From the NCBI GenBank assembly GCA_026391355.1, contig JAPLDH010000016.1, positions 58,918-122,917 on the forward strand: a stretch of 64,000 nt of DNA, given 5' to 3'. A model generated the notes under the pieces. That model did not search any database. It worked only from the letters and a program-made list of their open reading frames with translations, and was not told the DNA's origin. Positions 1-8,282 of this stretch are shown piece by piece. Within the stretch, counting starts at the first letter, position 1; every line of letters begins with the position of its first letter. The stretch comes from Bacteroidota bacterium (GTDB lineage Bacteria; Bacteroidota; Bacteroidia; Bacteroidales; FEN-979). Position numbers and translations under genes: made by a program.

Positions 1-1
1 C

Positions 2-838
2 AATGGATTAACAGGAGGTATAAATGAGCGACCCTGGTATTCCCGGACAAAGGAAATGAAAGGCTCCGGAAGTACCGGATCGATAGTAAACATGCAGTTC
101 AATGCAGGTGATACACTTAAACTTACAGGGAAATCAGGAATCTACAGAACCGTAAAGATGCTGTTTCCTGATCAAAGTCAGACAGTAACCTTCTATTTTG
201 TCAATTGCAGCGACGCTGATAGCAATCATTATGCAGTTGTTCAGATTGGTTCACAATTATGGATGCAGGAAAACCTGAAAACCACCAAATACCGCGACGG
301 GTCAGATATACCCAATGTGCCTGACAGTGCCACGTGGGGAAATCTCACCACGGGTGCCTGGTGTGATTATCACAACCTTCCTGCCGAAGGAGAACAGTAT
401 GGTCATCTGTACAATTTCTACGCGGTGGCTGATAGCCGGAATATGTGCCCCATTGGATGGCATGTAGCTTCACACAGTGAATGGAACATCCTTGAGAAGT
501 TTCTCGACAGTACCGTTGATACAACAGCGCTCGGCGGTACAGGCAATGTCATTGGAAGGATATTGAAGGAAGGCTGCAACACACGATGGGAATACATGGA
601 TACGACATACGGAATAAATTCAGCCGGATTTACCGCTCTTTGCACGAATTACAGGACTGCCAGCGGATCATGGAGCCTGGCTCCCGATAATAATCACGAT
701 GACAGCTTCTGGACTGCGACCTCTTATAATACCAATTCAGCATGGTACCGGAGCCTGCGTTGGTGTTACAGCGATATTTACGGTTTGTTTCCCATGAAAA
801 AAGCCGGTCAGTCAGTGCGGTGCATAAAGGATAATTGA
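2..838 (+). CDS. FISUMP-domain surface/secreted protein, 5'-truncated by window edge
   Basis: The reading frame is open from base 2, so the ATG at 56 is internal and the gene starts outside the window. The visible part aligns by eye with the second half of the FISUMP gene at 16907-18154: a linker with SGIY, a C-D/DA-N-Y-type strand, then the FISUMP domain with IGSQLWMQENL, CPIGWHVAS and a terminal SVRCIKDN. FISUMP (Fibrobacter succinogenes major paralogous domain) is common in Bacteroidota and Fibrobacterota exported proteins; its function is not established. By analogy with the second copy, the missing 5' part probably carries a signal peptide and a sorting-domain-like region. Confidence 0.85.
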   Translation, partial: NGLTGGINERPWYSRTKEMKGSGSTGSIVNMQFNAGDTLKLTGKSGIYRTVKMLFPDQSQTVTFYFVNCSDADSNHYAVVQIGSQLWMQENLKTTKYRDGSDIPNVPDSATWGNLTTGAWCDYHNLPAEGEQYGHLYNFYAVADSRNMCPIGWHVASHSEWNILEKFLDSTVDTTALGGTGNVIGRILKEGCNTRWEYMDTTYGINSAGFTALCTNYRTASGSWSLAPDNNHDDSFWTATSYNTNSAWYRSLRWCYSDIYGLFPMKKAGQSVRCIKDN

Positions 839-1041
839 TCCAACGAAACACTTGTTTTCCGGTTAATTCCTATACTTTGTTAAAATTCCCTTTCGGGGGA
901 GGTAATTGTTTTTCTACCCGGAAAGGTGCAGAATTAATCATTCTATGACCGATCTCTCAGCAGGGGATGAAATACTATTTTAAAAAGTAAAGTAAGCTTA
1001 AATATATATCGATTCCTGATGATTTGGGCAATAATAAGTTT

Positions 1042-1049
1042 TACCTTTG
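1042..1049 (+). promoter_or_regulatory. possible Bacteroidota -7 element (TACCTTTG)
   Basis: TACCTTTG fits the TAnnTTTG -7 consensus and lies 58 nt upstream of the ATG at 1108. A TTTG at 1023-1026 is only 15 nt away, shorter than the usual 19-21, so the -33 box is doubtful. Confidence 0.4.
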
Positions 1050-1107
1050 ATCCAATAACAGAGGGTTCACCCCAGGTGGCTAAAAAAGAAAAAGAAACAT
1101 AAAGGAT

Positions 1108-1932
1108 ATGAACATAGAGGAACATAATACCCCGGTCGTGGATAACGCTATAAACGAAACCGTAAAGGAGCTACTGAATCAAAATAAAACCGGGACCATA
1201 GAAACGGAAAGGCTGGGGTTTTTACTAAATTATTTCATAGACAGTGGGAGTATAGAGCCATTAAAGTATCTAAGAATAGATACAAAAGACATTCTACCCA
1301 ACCGTAGCAACTATACGGACACGGAGCTACATATGGAATCAGGAAAAGACAATAGACCAGAGGACATACTATGTAATGAAATGGTAAGAGCTCTGCGGAA
1401 TAAGAAGATTTACAGACGGACATATTACAGAAAAGTCTACCAGGGACTAAAGGATACAGAGATACATAAAGGATGGATCGACCTGCTTACTGAGATATAT
1501 GAGGACGACAAAGCCCTCAACGAAATATTCGTAAGGTTGGTAGAGGAACAGCGGAAGGTAACCATAACCTCCGCTAAAGCATTACAGGATATTACGGGTA
1601 TAATCAGGCTGGGCTTTGATAAAAACAACGAAAAAGAGGAAGCACGCAGGCAAATGGGACATGTATTTACCTCCGCGATGAGATACCGTTACGAGAAAGC
1701 CCTGGAGGAAATGTTAGACGGAGGCGAAAAGTACAACGACCTGTTAAACACAACCCCCGCAAAGTTTAACATACCAGACAGCCACAAAGAGGACGCAATA
1801 GAGGAGGCTGTCTATAACTCCTTTGAGCTGGGAGACACGTCCACAATAATACCAAATATAGTTGATGTAGCAAAAACTATCGGGGCTCCCTTTGAGTTAG
1901 TGCTGCGATCCAGCCAGAGATATACTATTTGA
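1108..1932 (+). CDS. hypothetical protein, 274 aa
   Basis: Not recognised. The protein is hydrophilic, rich in Glu, Lys and Asn, with no signal peptide, no membrane segment and no obvious catalytic motif. It looks mostly helical. Residues 85-150 hold a basic stretch (RNKKIYRRTYYRKVYQG) that could bind nucleic acid. Use of ATA and AGA/AGG codons is heavier than in the neighbouring rhamnose operon. An AAAGGAT stretch lies just before the ATG and a -7-like TACCTTTG lies upstream. It is a single gene, convergent with the HIT gene. A horizontally acquired orphan is possible, but nothing ties it to a mobile element. Confidence 0.6.
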   Translation: MNIEEHNTPVVDNAINETVKELLNQNKTGTIETERLGFLLNYFIDSGSIEPLKYLRIDTKDILPNRSNYTDTELHMESGKDNRPEDILCNEMVRALRNKKIYRRTYYRKVYQGLKDTEIHKGWIDLLTEIYEDDKALNEIFVRLVEEQRKVTITSAKALQDITGIIRLGFDKNNEKEEARRQMGHVFTSAMRYRYEKALEEMLDGGEKYNDLLNTTPAKFNIPDSHKEDAIEEAVYNSFELGDTSTIIPNIVDVAKTIGAPFELVLRSSQRYTI

Positions 1933-1963
1933 CACCAGTTTGTACTGGTTTGTCATCCCGGGA

Positions 1964-2365
1964 TCAGTATTCTTTTTTATCCGGAATGACTCCCCTCACA
2001 CCACCATAAGGGTGTTCGACATCCCCCAGAAATCTTGGTATCAGATGGACATGAACATGAGGTATTGTCTGCCCGGCAGCGAAAAGATTGTTTATCCCAA
2101 TTGTGTACCCATCCGGTTGATATTTTTGATCCAGAATTATCTTGACTTTGTTGGTCAAGTCCCAACAAGCCATTTGTTCTTCAAATGATAATTCAAAATA
2201 ATCCCTGACGTGCCTCTTTGGAATAATTAAGGCATGACCTTGATTTACCGGGAATTTGTCGTAAATGGCATAAGCATTTTTTACATTTATGATAAGTTCA
2301 CCATGGTTGTTTAAAGAACAAAAAGGACATTCTTGCAAAGAAAATGATTTAGTGACATCATTCAT
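1964..2365 (-). CDS. HIT family (histidine triad) nucleotide hydrolase
   Basis: The histidine triad HVHVHLIPR lies near residue 105 of 133, in the usual place for this superfamily of nucleotide phosphoramidate/dinucleotide hydrolases. The N-terminus has CPFC and an ALIIPKRH strand, both typical. A longer frame begins with a GTG at 2401 inside the upstream HNH gene. The ATG at 2365 is preferred because it gives the normal family length and starts just past that gene's stop at 2376. The substrate cannot be read from sequence; Fhit/HINT-like nucleoside phosphoramidase activity is the general expectation. It follows the HNH gene with almost no gap, so the two are probably co-transcribed. Confidence 0.85.
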   Translation of the reverse strand: MNDVTKSFSLQECPFCSLNNHGELIINVKNAYAIYDKFPVNQGHALIIPKRHVRDYFELSFEEQMACWDLTNKVKIILDQKYQPDGYTIGINNLFAAGQTIPHVHVHLIPRFLGDVEHPYGGVRGVIPDKKEY

Positions 2366-2375
2366 TTCAAATTTA

Positions 2376-3488
2376 TTAACAATTCCATGCTTCAAAGCCA
2401 CGTTCAGAAATGAGATATTCGCAATTTTGCTGCAACTGTTTAATTGCTGAATCTTGCCATACCAATTCAGAATTGTTTCCGAGCAAAGTAACCTTGATTT
2501 CCTTTTGAAATTTTATATTTTCAACCTTGTCAAGCATTTCCCAGTAATAAAGTAATTGTTCCTTATGTTTTTCAATCGTTTCCGGAGTAGGAATCTTTTC
2601 CCTCTTGATATTGTTGATTGTTCTTTTCGTCGGTAACAAATTCCACAGATCATTATTTCGCCATACAGAAAATGGAATAACATGATCAATCTCGTATTGT
2701 CTAATGGGGTCGCCTGTCCAGACGCAATATAATTTTCCAGAATTTTTCAGCTCAGATTCGAAAATTTTTTTTGAGTGTCGAATATCTCTGTCCGTCATTG
2801 GGTTCTTCGCGACGACAGCGATCACTTCTTCTTGAGATAACCGTTTTTTTGATGCATTTACAGAAAATTCAGCCCATTTGAGTAATAATGAATCCTGCCC
2901 GTTGATAAAGCTTCCTAAAATTTTAAAGGATTGATAGTAATCTGTAGGAATTGAGAATTTTCCGAAACTATCAATCAAAAAATTGACATCAAACACGTAT
3001 GGTATTAAATTTCTCCGGCCTGTTTCTATAGAAAAAATTGAGTATAATCTATGGTTGATGGAATAGCCAATATGTTTCATTGGCATTGTAGTTATAGCTT
3101 GATAAATTTGTTTTGAAAGAAGAAGAAATTCATTATTAAGATCTTTTGGAGCTCCGTTGCGTTTTAAATCTTCATAAAAACCAATGAAACCATGCCTGTT
3201 TTTATAAATTGAAATAAGTTTCTGAAGTTGAATGCTAAAAGAGAGATTCTTCTCCCCATTAGATTGTGGAATTGAAATCTGAGATTCCAGGATGGGGTAA
3301 TAATACATCATCCATTTTTCAATCAGAAGTCCTGTTGGGATAAACACTTTGTTTCCGTAAATGGTAATGTAAGGAGAATTATCCTGTATGATATCAATAA
3401 CTCCACGCAAAAGAGCAAATTTGTAAGTGGTCGCTTTGTTATCCCGCTCGATAATTTTATTGATTTCAGAAAAAACTTTATCGTTCAT
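2376..3488 (-). CDS. HNH endonuclease-domain protein
   Basis: A C-terminal HNH nuclease core is visible around residues 250-300: CVWTGDP, then YEIDHVIPFSVWRNNDLWN, LLPTKRTINNIKR and the K-IPT segment. The first two thirds (residues 1-240) show no motif I recognise and may be a target-recognition or regulatory domain. The HNH layout resembles standalone HNH proteins such as HNH_4/HNH_5, where the core cuts DNA with a divalent metal. The protein is 370 aa with no signal peptide. The gene sits directly upstream of the HIT gene, the opposite of what a simple mobile homing endonuclease would show. A restriction or phage-defence role is possible but only inferred. Confidence 0.75.
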   Translation of the reverse strand: MNDKVFSEINKIIERDNKATTYKFALLRGVIDIIQDNSPYITIYGNKVFIPTGLLIEKWMMYYYPILESQISIPQSNGEKNLSFSIQLQKLISIYKNRHGFIGFYEDLKRNGAPKDLNNEFLLLSKQIYQAITTMPMKHIGYSINHRLYSIFSIETGRRNLIPYVFDVNFLIDSFGKFSIPTDYYQSFKILGSFINGQDSLLLKWAEFSVNASKKRLSQEEVIAVVAKNPMTDRDIRHSKKIFESELKNSGKLYCVWTGDPIRQYEIDHVIPFSVWRNNDLWNLLPTKRTINNIKREKIPTPETIEKHKEQLLYYWEMLDKVENIKFQKEIKVTLLGNNSELVWQDSAIKQLQQNCEYLISERGFEAWNC

Positions 3489-3582
3489 CTAACAAATTTA
3501 ATCCATTTTCCAGAAACTTCATTTATCGTTTTAGTTACTCTGAATTTTGGACATGTAAAATTATAGTTTCATTTTGTCAAAG

Positions 3583-3690
3583 CACCACCCCCAGATTTAC
3601 CGTAAAGTTAATTGTCAAATGATCCTGGCTTAGGGTTGCGCTCTTCGGAGGTGGTAGTATTGCACCGGGGTGGGAAAGCTGGGGAAGGAT
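3583..3690 (+). repeat. dispersed intergenic repeat A, copy 1
   Basis: Copy 1 has the core CAGATTTACCGTAAAGTTAA, then GTCAAAT-ATCCTGG, TTGCGCT and GCACCGGGG. It matches copy 2 (4536-4634) over about 95 nt with few differences and copy 3 (5465-5545) over its first half. It is followed at 3694-3730 by a (GCAAAATGCAAA)-type simple repeat. The rest of 3489-3907 holds no gene; the 65-aa frame at 3699-3896 is made of this repeat sequence. Confidence 0.75.
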
Positions 3691-3907
3691 AATTCAAAAT
3701 GCAAAATGCAAAGTGCAAAATGCAAAATGAAGAAAAGTTTTGCCAGTTTGCCAGTTTGCCAGTTTGCATTTGTATAGTAAGACTTTACATTCGCCTGGCC
3801 GGCAGGCAGGGGTTATACTTGAATGGTGTATTGTTTAGTATGTCATTTACAGGTTTGGTGAAAACTCACCTCCGGAATCAGCCCCGCATTATGTAGTTAT
3901 GGGCCTG

Positions 3908-4156
3908 TCAGGCCACATGGCGTTTTTGTAAAAGGTTTAGTAGCCCATTAATTGATAGATCTTCATCTATACCTGGCCAATGAATTCCGTAACCGGAGGG
4001 AGATAGTTGAAAATTATTCCGGTCTTTTTCATCAGCTTTGGCTAACTTATCTGATATTTCAATGATTTTAAAGTAATATTTTTGATCATTAAGAATTAAA
4101 ACAAGATTTTCCTGTTCAAAATAAATTTTGGATATTTTATACGCTGGTTCCATCAT
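3908..4156 (-). CDS. DUF2442-type small protein
   Basis: The 82-aa protein ends in the pattern W-P-x-IDEDLSI-GLL, characteristic of DUF2442, with a short beta-strand-rich N-terminus. Its ATG follows the stop codon of the DUF4160 gene with no gap (TAA-ATG), so the two are translationally coupled. DUF4160/DUF2442 pairs are widespread in bacteria and have the size and coupling of toxin-antitoxin pairs. Function is not established and no catalytic residues are apparent. There is no signal peptide or membrane segment. Confidence 0.8.
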   Translation of the reverse strand: MMEPAYKISKIYFEQENLVLILNDQKYYFKIIEISDKLAKADEKDRNNFQLSPSGYGIHWPGIDEDLSINGLLNLLQKRHVA

Positions 4157-4408
4157 TTAATGTGTTTTAAAATATCTGTTCCACTCCGATACAATGTAAT
4201 CAAAATGTTCATATAGGATTTTCTTGATTTCTCTTTTTGCCTGGGAGGTGGCGTTGAATGAAAAGGCTTCCTTAATTTCAAAATTTTCAAAGTCAATCCA
4301 GAATTTTATTTCCATTTCCGCTTTTTCAGCATGAACGTGCATTGGTTCATGGCTTTCATTGGAATAGAAAAAGATTCTCCAGCCGGCGATTACAAGAATG
4401 GTTGGCAT
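4157..4408 (-). CDS. DUF4160-type small protein
   Basis: MPTILVIAGWRIFFYSNE followed by EPMHVHAEK is the DUF4160 signature: a strand pair and an HVH motif at residues 25-27. The remainder contains the usual acidic strand and a C-terminal helix ending HFDYIVSEWNR. At 83 aa it has the normal family length. It is the first gene of a two-gene unit with DUF2442. The conserved HxH could bind metal or be catalytic, but no activity is known to me. A toxin-antitoxin-like pair is the leading guess from organisation alone. Confidence 0.8.
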   Translation of the reverse strand: MPTILVIAGWRIFFYSNESHEPMHVHAEKAEMEIKFWIDFENFEIKEAFSFNATSQAKREIKKILYEHFDYIVSEWNRYFKTH

Positions 4409-4502
4409 TTTTTATTTCAAAGGTACGAAGGAAATCTTCAACTGTCAAATTTTAGGATGATCAACAAAGCAACGGTATAAGTTCGTGCCAATTTCTGGAC
4501 AA

Positions 4503-4743
4503 TCATAAAACAGAGATTTCCGGGTTCTTGTTCAGAACGCAACCCCCAGATTTACCGTAAAGTTAATTGTCAAATAATCCTGGTTTAGCCTTGCGCTAAT
4601 TGTAGGTTGGTAATATCGCACCGGGGGGCGGAGTTTACGGGAGGGAAAATCCAAAATCTAAAATTCAAGGGCTAAAATGCAATGTGCAAGGTGCAATAAT
4701 TTGCATTTTGCAGGTGTTACACGTTAGATTTGACGCTTTTACA
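4503..4743 (+). repeat. dispersed intergenic repeat A+B, copy 2
   Basis: Block A (4503-4634) shares ATTTCCGGGTTCTTG and the core CAGATTTACCGTAAAGTTAA with copies at 3583 and 5465. Block B (4684-4743) shares GTGCAATAATTTGC and TTAGATTTGACGCTTTTACA with 5310-5371. It fills the 366-nt gap between DUF4160 and the four-helix-bundle gene; no coding region was seen there. Confidence 0.75.
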
Positions 4744-4774
4744 CTTGTTTATTTTTCGTTTGTTTAGAAAATCG

Positions 4775-5167
4775 TCAGACATTCTTGTTTTCAAGCTTTG
4801 TTTTCATTTTACTCTTGATTGCTGTGAAAAGCTTTACCAGTTCATCAACTTCTGCTCGAATCTGTGATGTGTTGACATCCTTTAAAAGATTGGTCCGGGT
4901 GATATAGTCCAGCCAATATTGCGTTTCATCACACTCCTCTACGACAATGCATATTTTTGAGAAAAACTCTCCATCGGACCGACTCCTTGTTGCAGCACGG
5001 TAATTTGCTGCGACAGACGATGAGCATCGTATTAACTGATTGATGATTGGTCGTGATAAGGATGAAACCCGAACACCTTCGAACAGGTCGTGAATTGCAA
5101 CGGCCATTTGCATGGTACGTTCCCGAATCTTTTGATTAAAGTTGTTTCTATTGTTTGATTTTTCCAT
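4775..5167 (-). CDS. four-helix-bundle protein (23S rRNA intervening-sequence protein family)
   Basis: The 130-aa protein shows the family pattern: an N-terminal helix with F-KIRERTMQMAVAIHDL, the central segment PIINQLIRCSSSVAANYRAA, then F-KI-VEECDETQYWLD. These proteins form homopentameric four-helix bundles; they are named after 23S rRNA intervening sequences but are mostly found free in genomes. Some family members help diversity-generating retroelements, but no reverse transcriptase is seen here. An SD-like GAGGGAA precedes the ATG. The gene is flanked on both sides by related intergenic repeat blocks, consistent with acquisition as a small repeat-bounded cassette. Confidence 0.9.
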   Translation of the reverse strand: MEKSNNRNNFNQKIRERTMQMAVAIHDLFEGVRVSSLSRPIINQLIRCSSSVAANYRAATRSRSDGEFFSKICIVVEECDETQYWLDYITRTNLLKDVNTSQIRAEVDELVKLFTAIKSKMKTKLENKNV

Positions 5168-5309
5168 TTCCCTCAGTTTTTTTTAGCTTAATCAGAAAAA
5201 AACAAAAAGGTCACACATTTTTTGTCAGGGAAATTTTTCGAAAAAATTAAATTGGGGAAATAGAAAAGGTCGCAGATCTAAGATCTAAAGTCTTATGTCT
5301 AAAACTTAG

Positions 5310-5545
5310 TGTGCAGGGTGCAATAATTTGCACTTTGCAGTTGTTACACTTTAGATTTGACGCTTTTACAACTTCCCATTTTTTTTTTAAATCCAAAGTC
5401 CAAAATTCAAAGGCTAAAATGTAAAGTGCAAAATGCAAATGAGCCCAGGCCAATCCTTTCACAATTATAAAACAGGGATTTCCGGGTTCTTGTTTACAAC
5501 GCAACCCCAAGGTTTATCGTAAAGTTGATCGTAAAATGATCCTTA
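5310..5545 (+). repeat. dispersed intergenic repeat B+A, copy 3
   Basis: Block B (5310-5371) and block A (5465-5545) are here in the opposite order to copy 2, in the same orientation. Between them lies a CCAAAATTCAAAGGCTAAAAT-like stretch also seen at 4650-4680. Block A runs into the stop codon of the aldolase gene at 5543-5545. The 5168-5542 gap holds no gene besides these repeats. Confidence 0.7.
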
Positions 5546-6847
5546 GCACTTGAGAAAAGCCTTGCGAAGATCCTCCACCTGATCGTCGCTGATGGGCGTC
5601 ATTTTTCCCAGGGAAGCTCCCAGTAAAATCGATTTTGCACTGAATTCCGCAACCTCCAGGCGGTCGAAGGTTTGTAAAAGCGTTTCTCCCGTAAAGATCA
5701 CGGAATCGTTGCCGATAATAAGCCCCGGATTGCCGGTTGAAAACAGTTGCGGAATGTTGGTAGTGGCCGGGGAAAGGGCATCAAAGGAGACGGTTGGAAG
5801 ATCCTGCAGAAATATCCAGCTTTCGGGGATCGTCCTTACGTTCATCCGGGTGTTTGTGATCCCGAATGCCATAAGGCAGGGCGACAGGGTTTGAATGATG
5901 GAACAGATGCCCGGATTCTCCCTGTAAATCCGCTGATGCAACCAGGCGGAACGGCCGGGTATTTTTCCCGGTTCTCTTTTACCCTCTTGTATCTGAACGA
6001 TATCCTCTGTTCGAATGTTCCAGTTTGGTATATCAGCCGGCGTAATCAGGAAATCATTCCCCTTCCATCTCACCGATACTGTGCCGTATGTACTGATCAT
6101 TAATCCCTGATGGCAGGCACGATCCATGATCCCGCAAATGGAGGATCTCTTCTTTTTTTCATCAGAAGGATGAGAAACAATATCCATTTCAGGCAAGAGT
6201 TCCGGCAGTTGGTTTTCAAAAGATATTATCTGCTCATCTGTCAAATTCCTGACAGTACCCAGAATTTTACCTAAAAGAACCGTCTTTGCACAAAACTCGA
6301 GGGTCTCAAAGCGATGATAAGCATCCGGCAAATCGGCTCCACCGATAACTGCCCCATGGTTTTCCATGATCAGGGCATGAAAGCCTTTCCGGAACTGCTC
6401 GTCGATCTTCCTGCCCAGGGCTTCGCTTCCCGGTAATTCATATCCGGCATAGCCGACCTCTCCGCAAATTCTCCGGGTATGGGCAATAACCTTCGTATCC
6501 GGGATCTGCCTGACAATGCTGAAAGATACCAGCGCAGGCGGATGTGCATGTATGATCGCTTTTATATCCTGACGGGCCGTATAAATGGCTTTATGAAACG
6601 GATACTCGGAGGAGGGGCTGTGTGGCCCGGTGATCTTCCCGTCGGGTTGTATGCGAATAATATCGGAAGGCTGCAAAGTTCCTTTATCCATAGCTGCCGG
6701 CGATATCCAGATATCTCCGTGATCGTCCATCATGGAAATATTCCCGCCGGAAGTAGTGGTCAGGCCATTCTGGTATATTCGTCTGATAATGAATGATATC
6801 AATTCACCCGGAGGCATGGGGGTCTTGTATTTTCTTTCGGTCATCAA
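5543..6847 (-). CDS. two-domain class II aldolase, probable rhamnulose-1-phosphate aldolase
   Basis: Two class II aldolase/adducin domains lie in tandem (residues about 10-205 and 225-430), roughly twice the usual single-domain length. Domain 1 has the zinc-site sequence HAHPP (about residue 100), the SGGNIS loop and MENHGAVI (about 162). In domain 2 the equivalent positions read QTLSP and GNDS, so the metal ligands appear lost and only domain 1 should be catalytic. As the last gene of the rhamnose operon, 12 nt after the kinase, it most likely splits L-rhamnulose-1-phosphate into DHAP and lactaldehyde. That role is inferred from position and fold; other class II activities remain possible. 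Confidence 0.8.
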   Translation of the reverse strand: MMTERKYKTPMPPGELISFIIRRIYQNGLTTTSGGNISMMDDHGDIWISPAAMDKGTLQPSDIIRIQPDGKITGPHSPSSEYPFHKAIYTARQDIKAIIHAHPPALVSFSIVRQIPDTKVIAHTRRICGEVGYAGYELPGSEALGRKIDEQFRKGFHALIMENHGAVIGGADLPDAYHRFETLEFCAKTVLLGKILGTVRNLTDEQIISFENQLPELLPEMDIVSHPSDEKKKRSSICGIMDRACHQGLMISTYGTVSVRWKGNDFLITPADIPNWNIRTEDIVQIQEGKREPGKIPGRSAWLHQRIYRENPGICSIIQTLSPCLMAFGITNTRMNVRTIPESWIFLQDLPTVSFDALSPATTNIPQLFSTGNPGLIIGNDSVIFTGETLLQTFDRLEVAEFSAKSILLGASLGKMTPISDDQVEDLRKAFLKC

Positions 6848-6859
6848 TTATCTTCCGTT

Positions 6860-8230
6860 TTAAAAATTTAGATTGAATGGTTCAATTTTTTTCAGTCCCA
6901 GGTCCACATCCGGCTCATTTCCAGGGAAGGTTTTATTCCATATCACCATGGCTGCTCCCAGTGCAGTGGCATTATCTGTTTCCGATGAATAGACCGTCTT
7001 ACCGGGCAAAAGCGTCGCCAGCAAGCGCATGAAAAGTGCATTGCGTGCAAATCCTCCGGTGACATATACCTGCTTCGTACTATCATTTTGGGGTATCACC
7101 AGTTGAAGAGATTGTAATCCCAACAATGTCAGGTCAACGATCAATTTATGATATGCTTCTTCGAAAGAGGCAAATACCGATAAATCAACAGAGGAACCTG
7201 TATTACCGTCACATTTATCCTTCGGAAAAATAACGGGTTCACCTGAAAGTTTATTCAGAAGGTGTTCATCGCCGTTTATTTGTCTATAGCTTCCGTCTTC
7301 CTGGTTAAAAAATGAGGTGATCTGCCTTACATAAATGTCGTGGATATGACCCATGAAAAACCGCGATGATTTGACCTGATTTTGATTTGTACTAAGGTAA
7401 CACAGTGCATCCTGCCGAAGTTGATCAATGGTTAAAGGTTCGGGATTAAAGGGATTCATAAAAATGCACCATGTCCCTGTAGAAATCAAAATAAAGGGTT
7501 CCTGACTTGCTTTTAAATAAGGCACCAGGGACGATGAGCTATCGTGGATCCCGGTTCCGGTATGGATGTTTTTGTCAGAAAGACTGATCTCTTTGGTTTC
7601 GTCATTCGGAACAGGAATGGGAAGCACGATCCCTTCATCGGCAAGCCATCTGTGATAACATTTCTTATCGAAGTTCCACATGGCAGTATGGCATCCGATG
7701 GAAGTAAATTCCGACCGTATCTCCCGGCTGATCAGAAAAGACAAATACTGCGGGAAATGCAAAATAGTCCACACGTTGGCAAACAGGTCCGGCCTGTGTT
7801 TCTTCATCCAGAGGATCTGCAAACCCGAATTGAGCATTCCCAGGGCAGGCGAGGCGGTATTCCTGCTGAATTCTTCAATACCGCCATAGCGTTCGTAAAA
7901 ACCGTCAAGGAGATCTTCGGGCATCGGTTTCAGATAATTGTAAACAGGTGCCAGCCTCATGCCTTTCGAGTCGAGATAAGCCAGGGAAGCGCCATACGTG
8001 GTAAAATTTACGGCTCTGAGATCGTATTCCTTGCTGTTGGCAAGTTGACGGATCACTGTCATGATCCAGACTTCGATTTTCGTGATGTCATCGCACGGGA
8101 AGCCGTCTTCGTCCGGGCATTCTTCGAACTGTTGTTCTTCCTGACGGATCAGTTTCAACCGGCGGTTGAACAGCAGGATCTTTTTATTGGTCTTGCCGAT
8201 GTCGAAGATTGCGATGATTTCCCGGGACAT
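6860..8230 (-). CDS. FGGY-family sugar kinase, probable rhamnulokinase
   Basis: The N-terminal phosphate-binding motif FDIGKTNKK and the C-terminal adenosine motif VTGGFARNALF mark an FGGY carbohydrate kinase. The middle holds STGTWCIFM, the usual Thr-Gly-Thr phosphate-2 loop. At 456 aa it has a normal length. Its place between GH78/rhamnose isomerase and an aldolase predicts phosphorylation of L-rhamnulose at C1 in the cytoplasm. Fuculokinase is the main alternative, but no fucose isomerase is present. It lies 52 nt downstream of the GH78 gene and 12 nt upstream of the aldolase gene. A long antisense frame (7544-8293) is a shadow. Confidence 0.85.
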   Translation of the reverse strand: MSREIIAIFDIGKTNKKILLFNRRLKLIRQEEQQFEECPDEDGFPCDDITKIEVWIMTVIRQLANSKEYDLRAVNFTTYGASLAYLDSKGMRLAPVYNYLKPMPEDLLDGFYERYGGIEEFSRNTASPALGMLNSGLQILWMKKHRPDLFANVWTILHFPQYLSFLISREIRSEFTSIGCHTAMWNFDKKCYHRWLADEGIVLPIPVPNDETKEISLSDKNIHTGTGIHDSSSSLVPYLKASQEPFILISTGTWCIFMNPFNPEPLTIDQLRQDALCYLSTNQNQVKSSRFFMGHIHDIYVRQITSFFNQEDGSYRQINGDEHLLNKLSGEPVIFPKDKCDGNTGSSVDLSVFASFEEAYHKLIVDLTLLGLQSLQLVIPQNDSTKQVYVTGGFARNALFMRLLATLLPGKTVYSSETDNATALGAAMVIWNKTFPGNEPDVDLGLKKIEPFNLNF

Positions 8231-8282
8231 AATTTCATGAATAAAAAACCTGATATGACCTCTCCCCTAAGGGGTGGGACTA

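Noticed and set aside
2376-3488. Cas9-like protein from its HNH core
   Set aside because: No RuvC motifs, no arginine-rich helix and no CRISPR array; length is only 370 aa.
3699-3896. 65-aa ORF
   Set aside because: Translation of a GCAAAATG-type simple repeat; not a gene.
4775-5167. Diversity-generating retroelement accessory protein
   Set aside because: The four-helix-bundle family fits, but no reverse transcriptase or template/variable repeat pair is present nearby.
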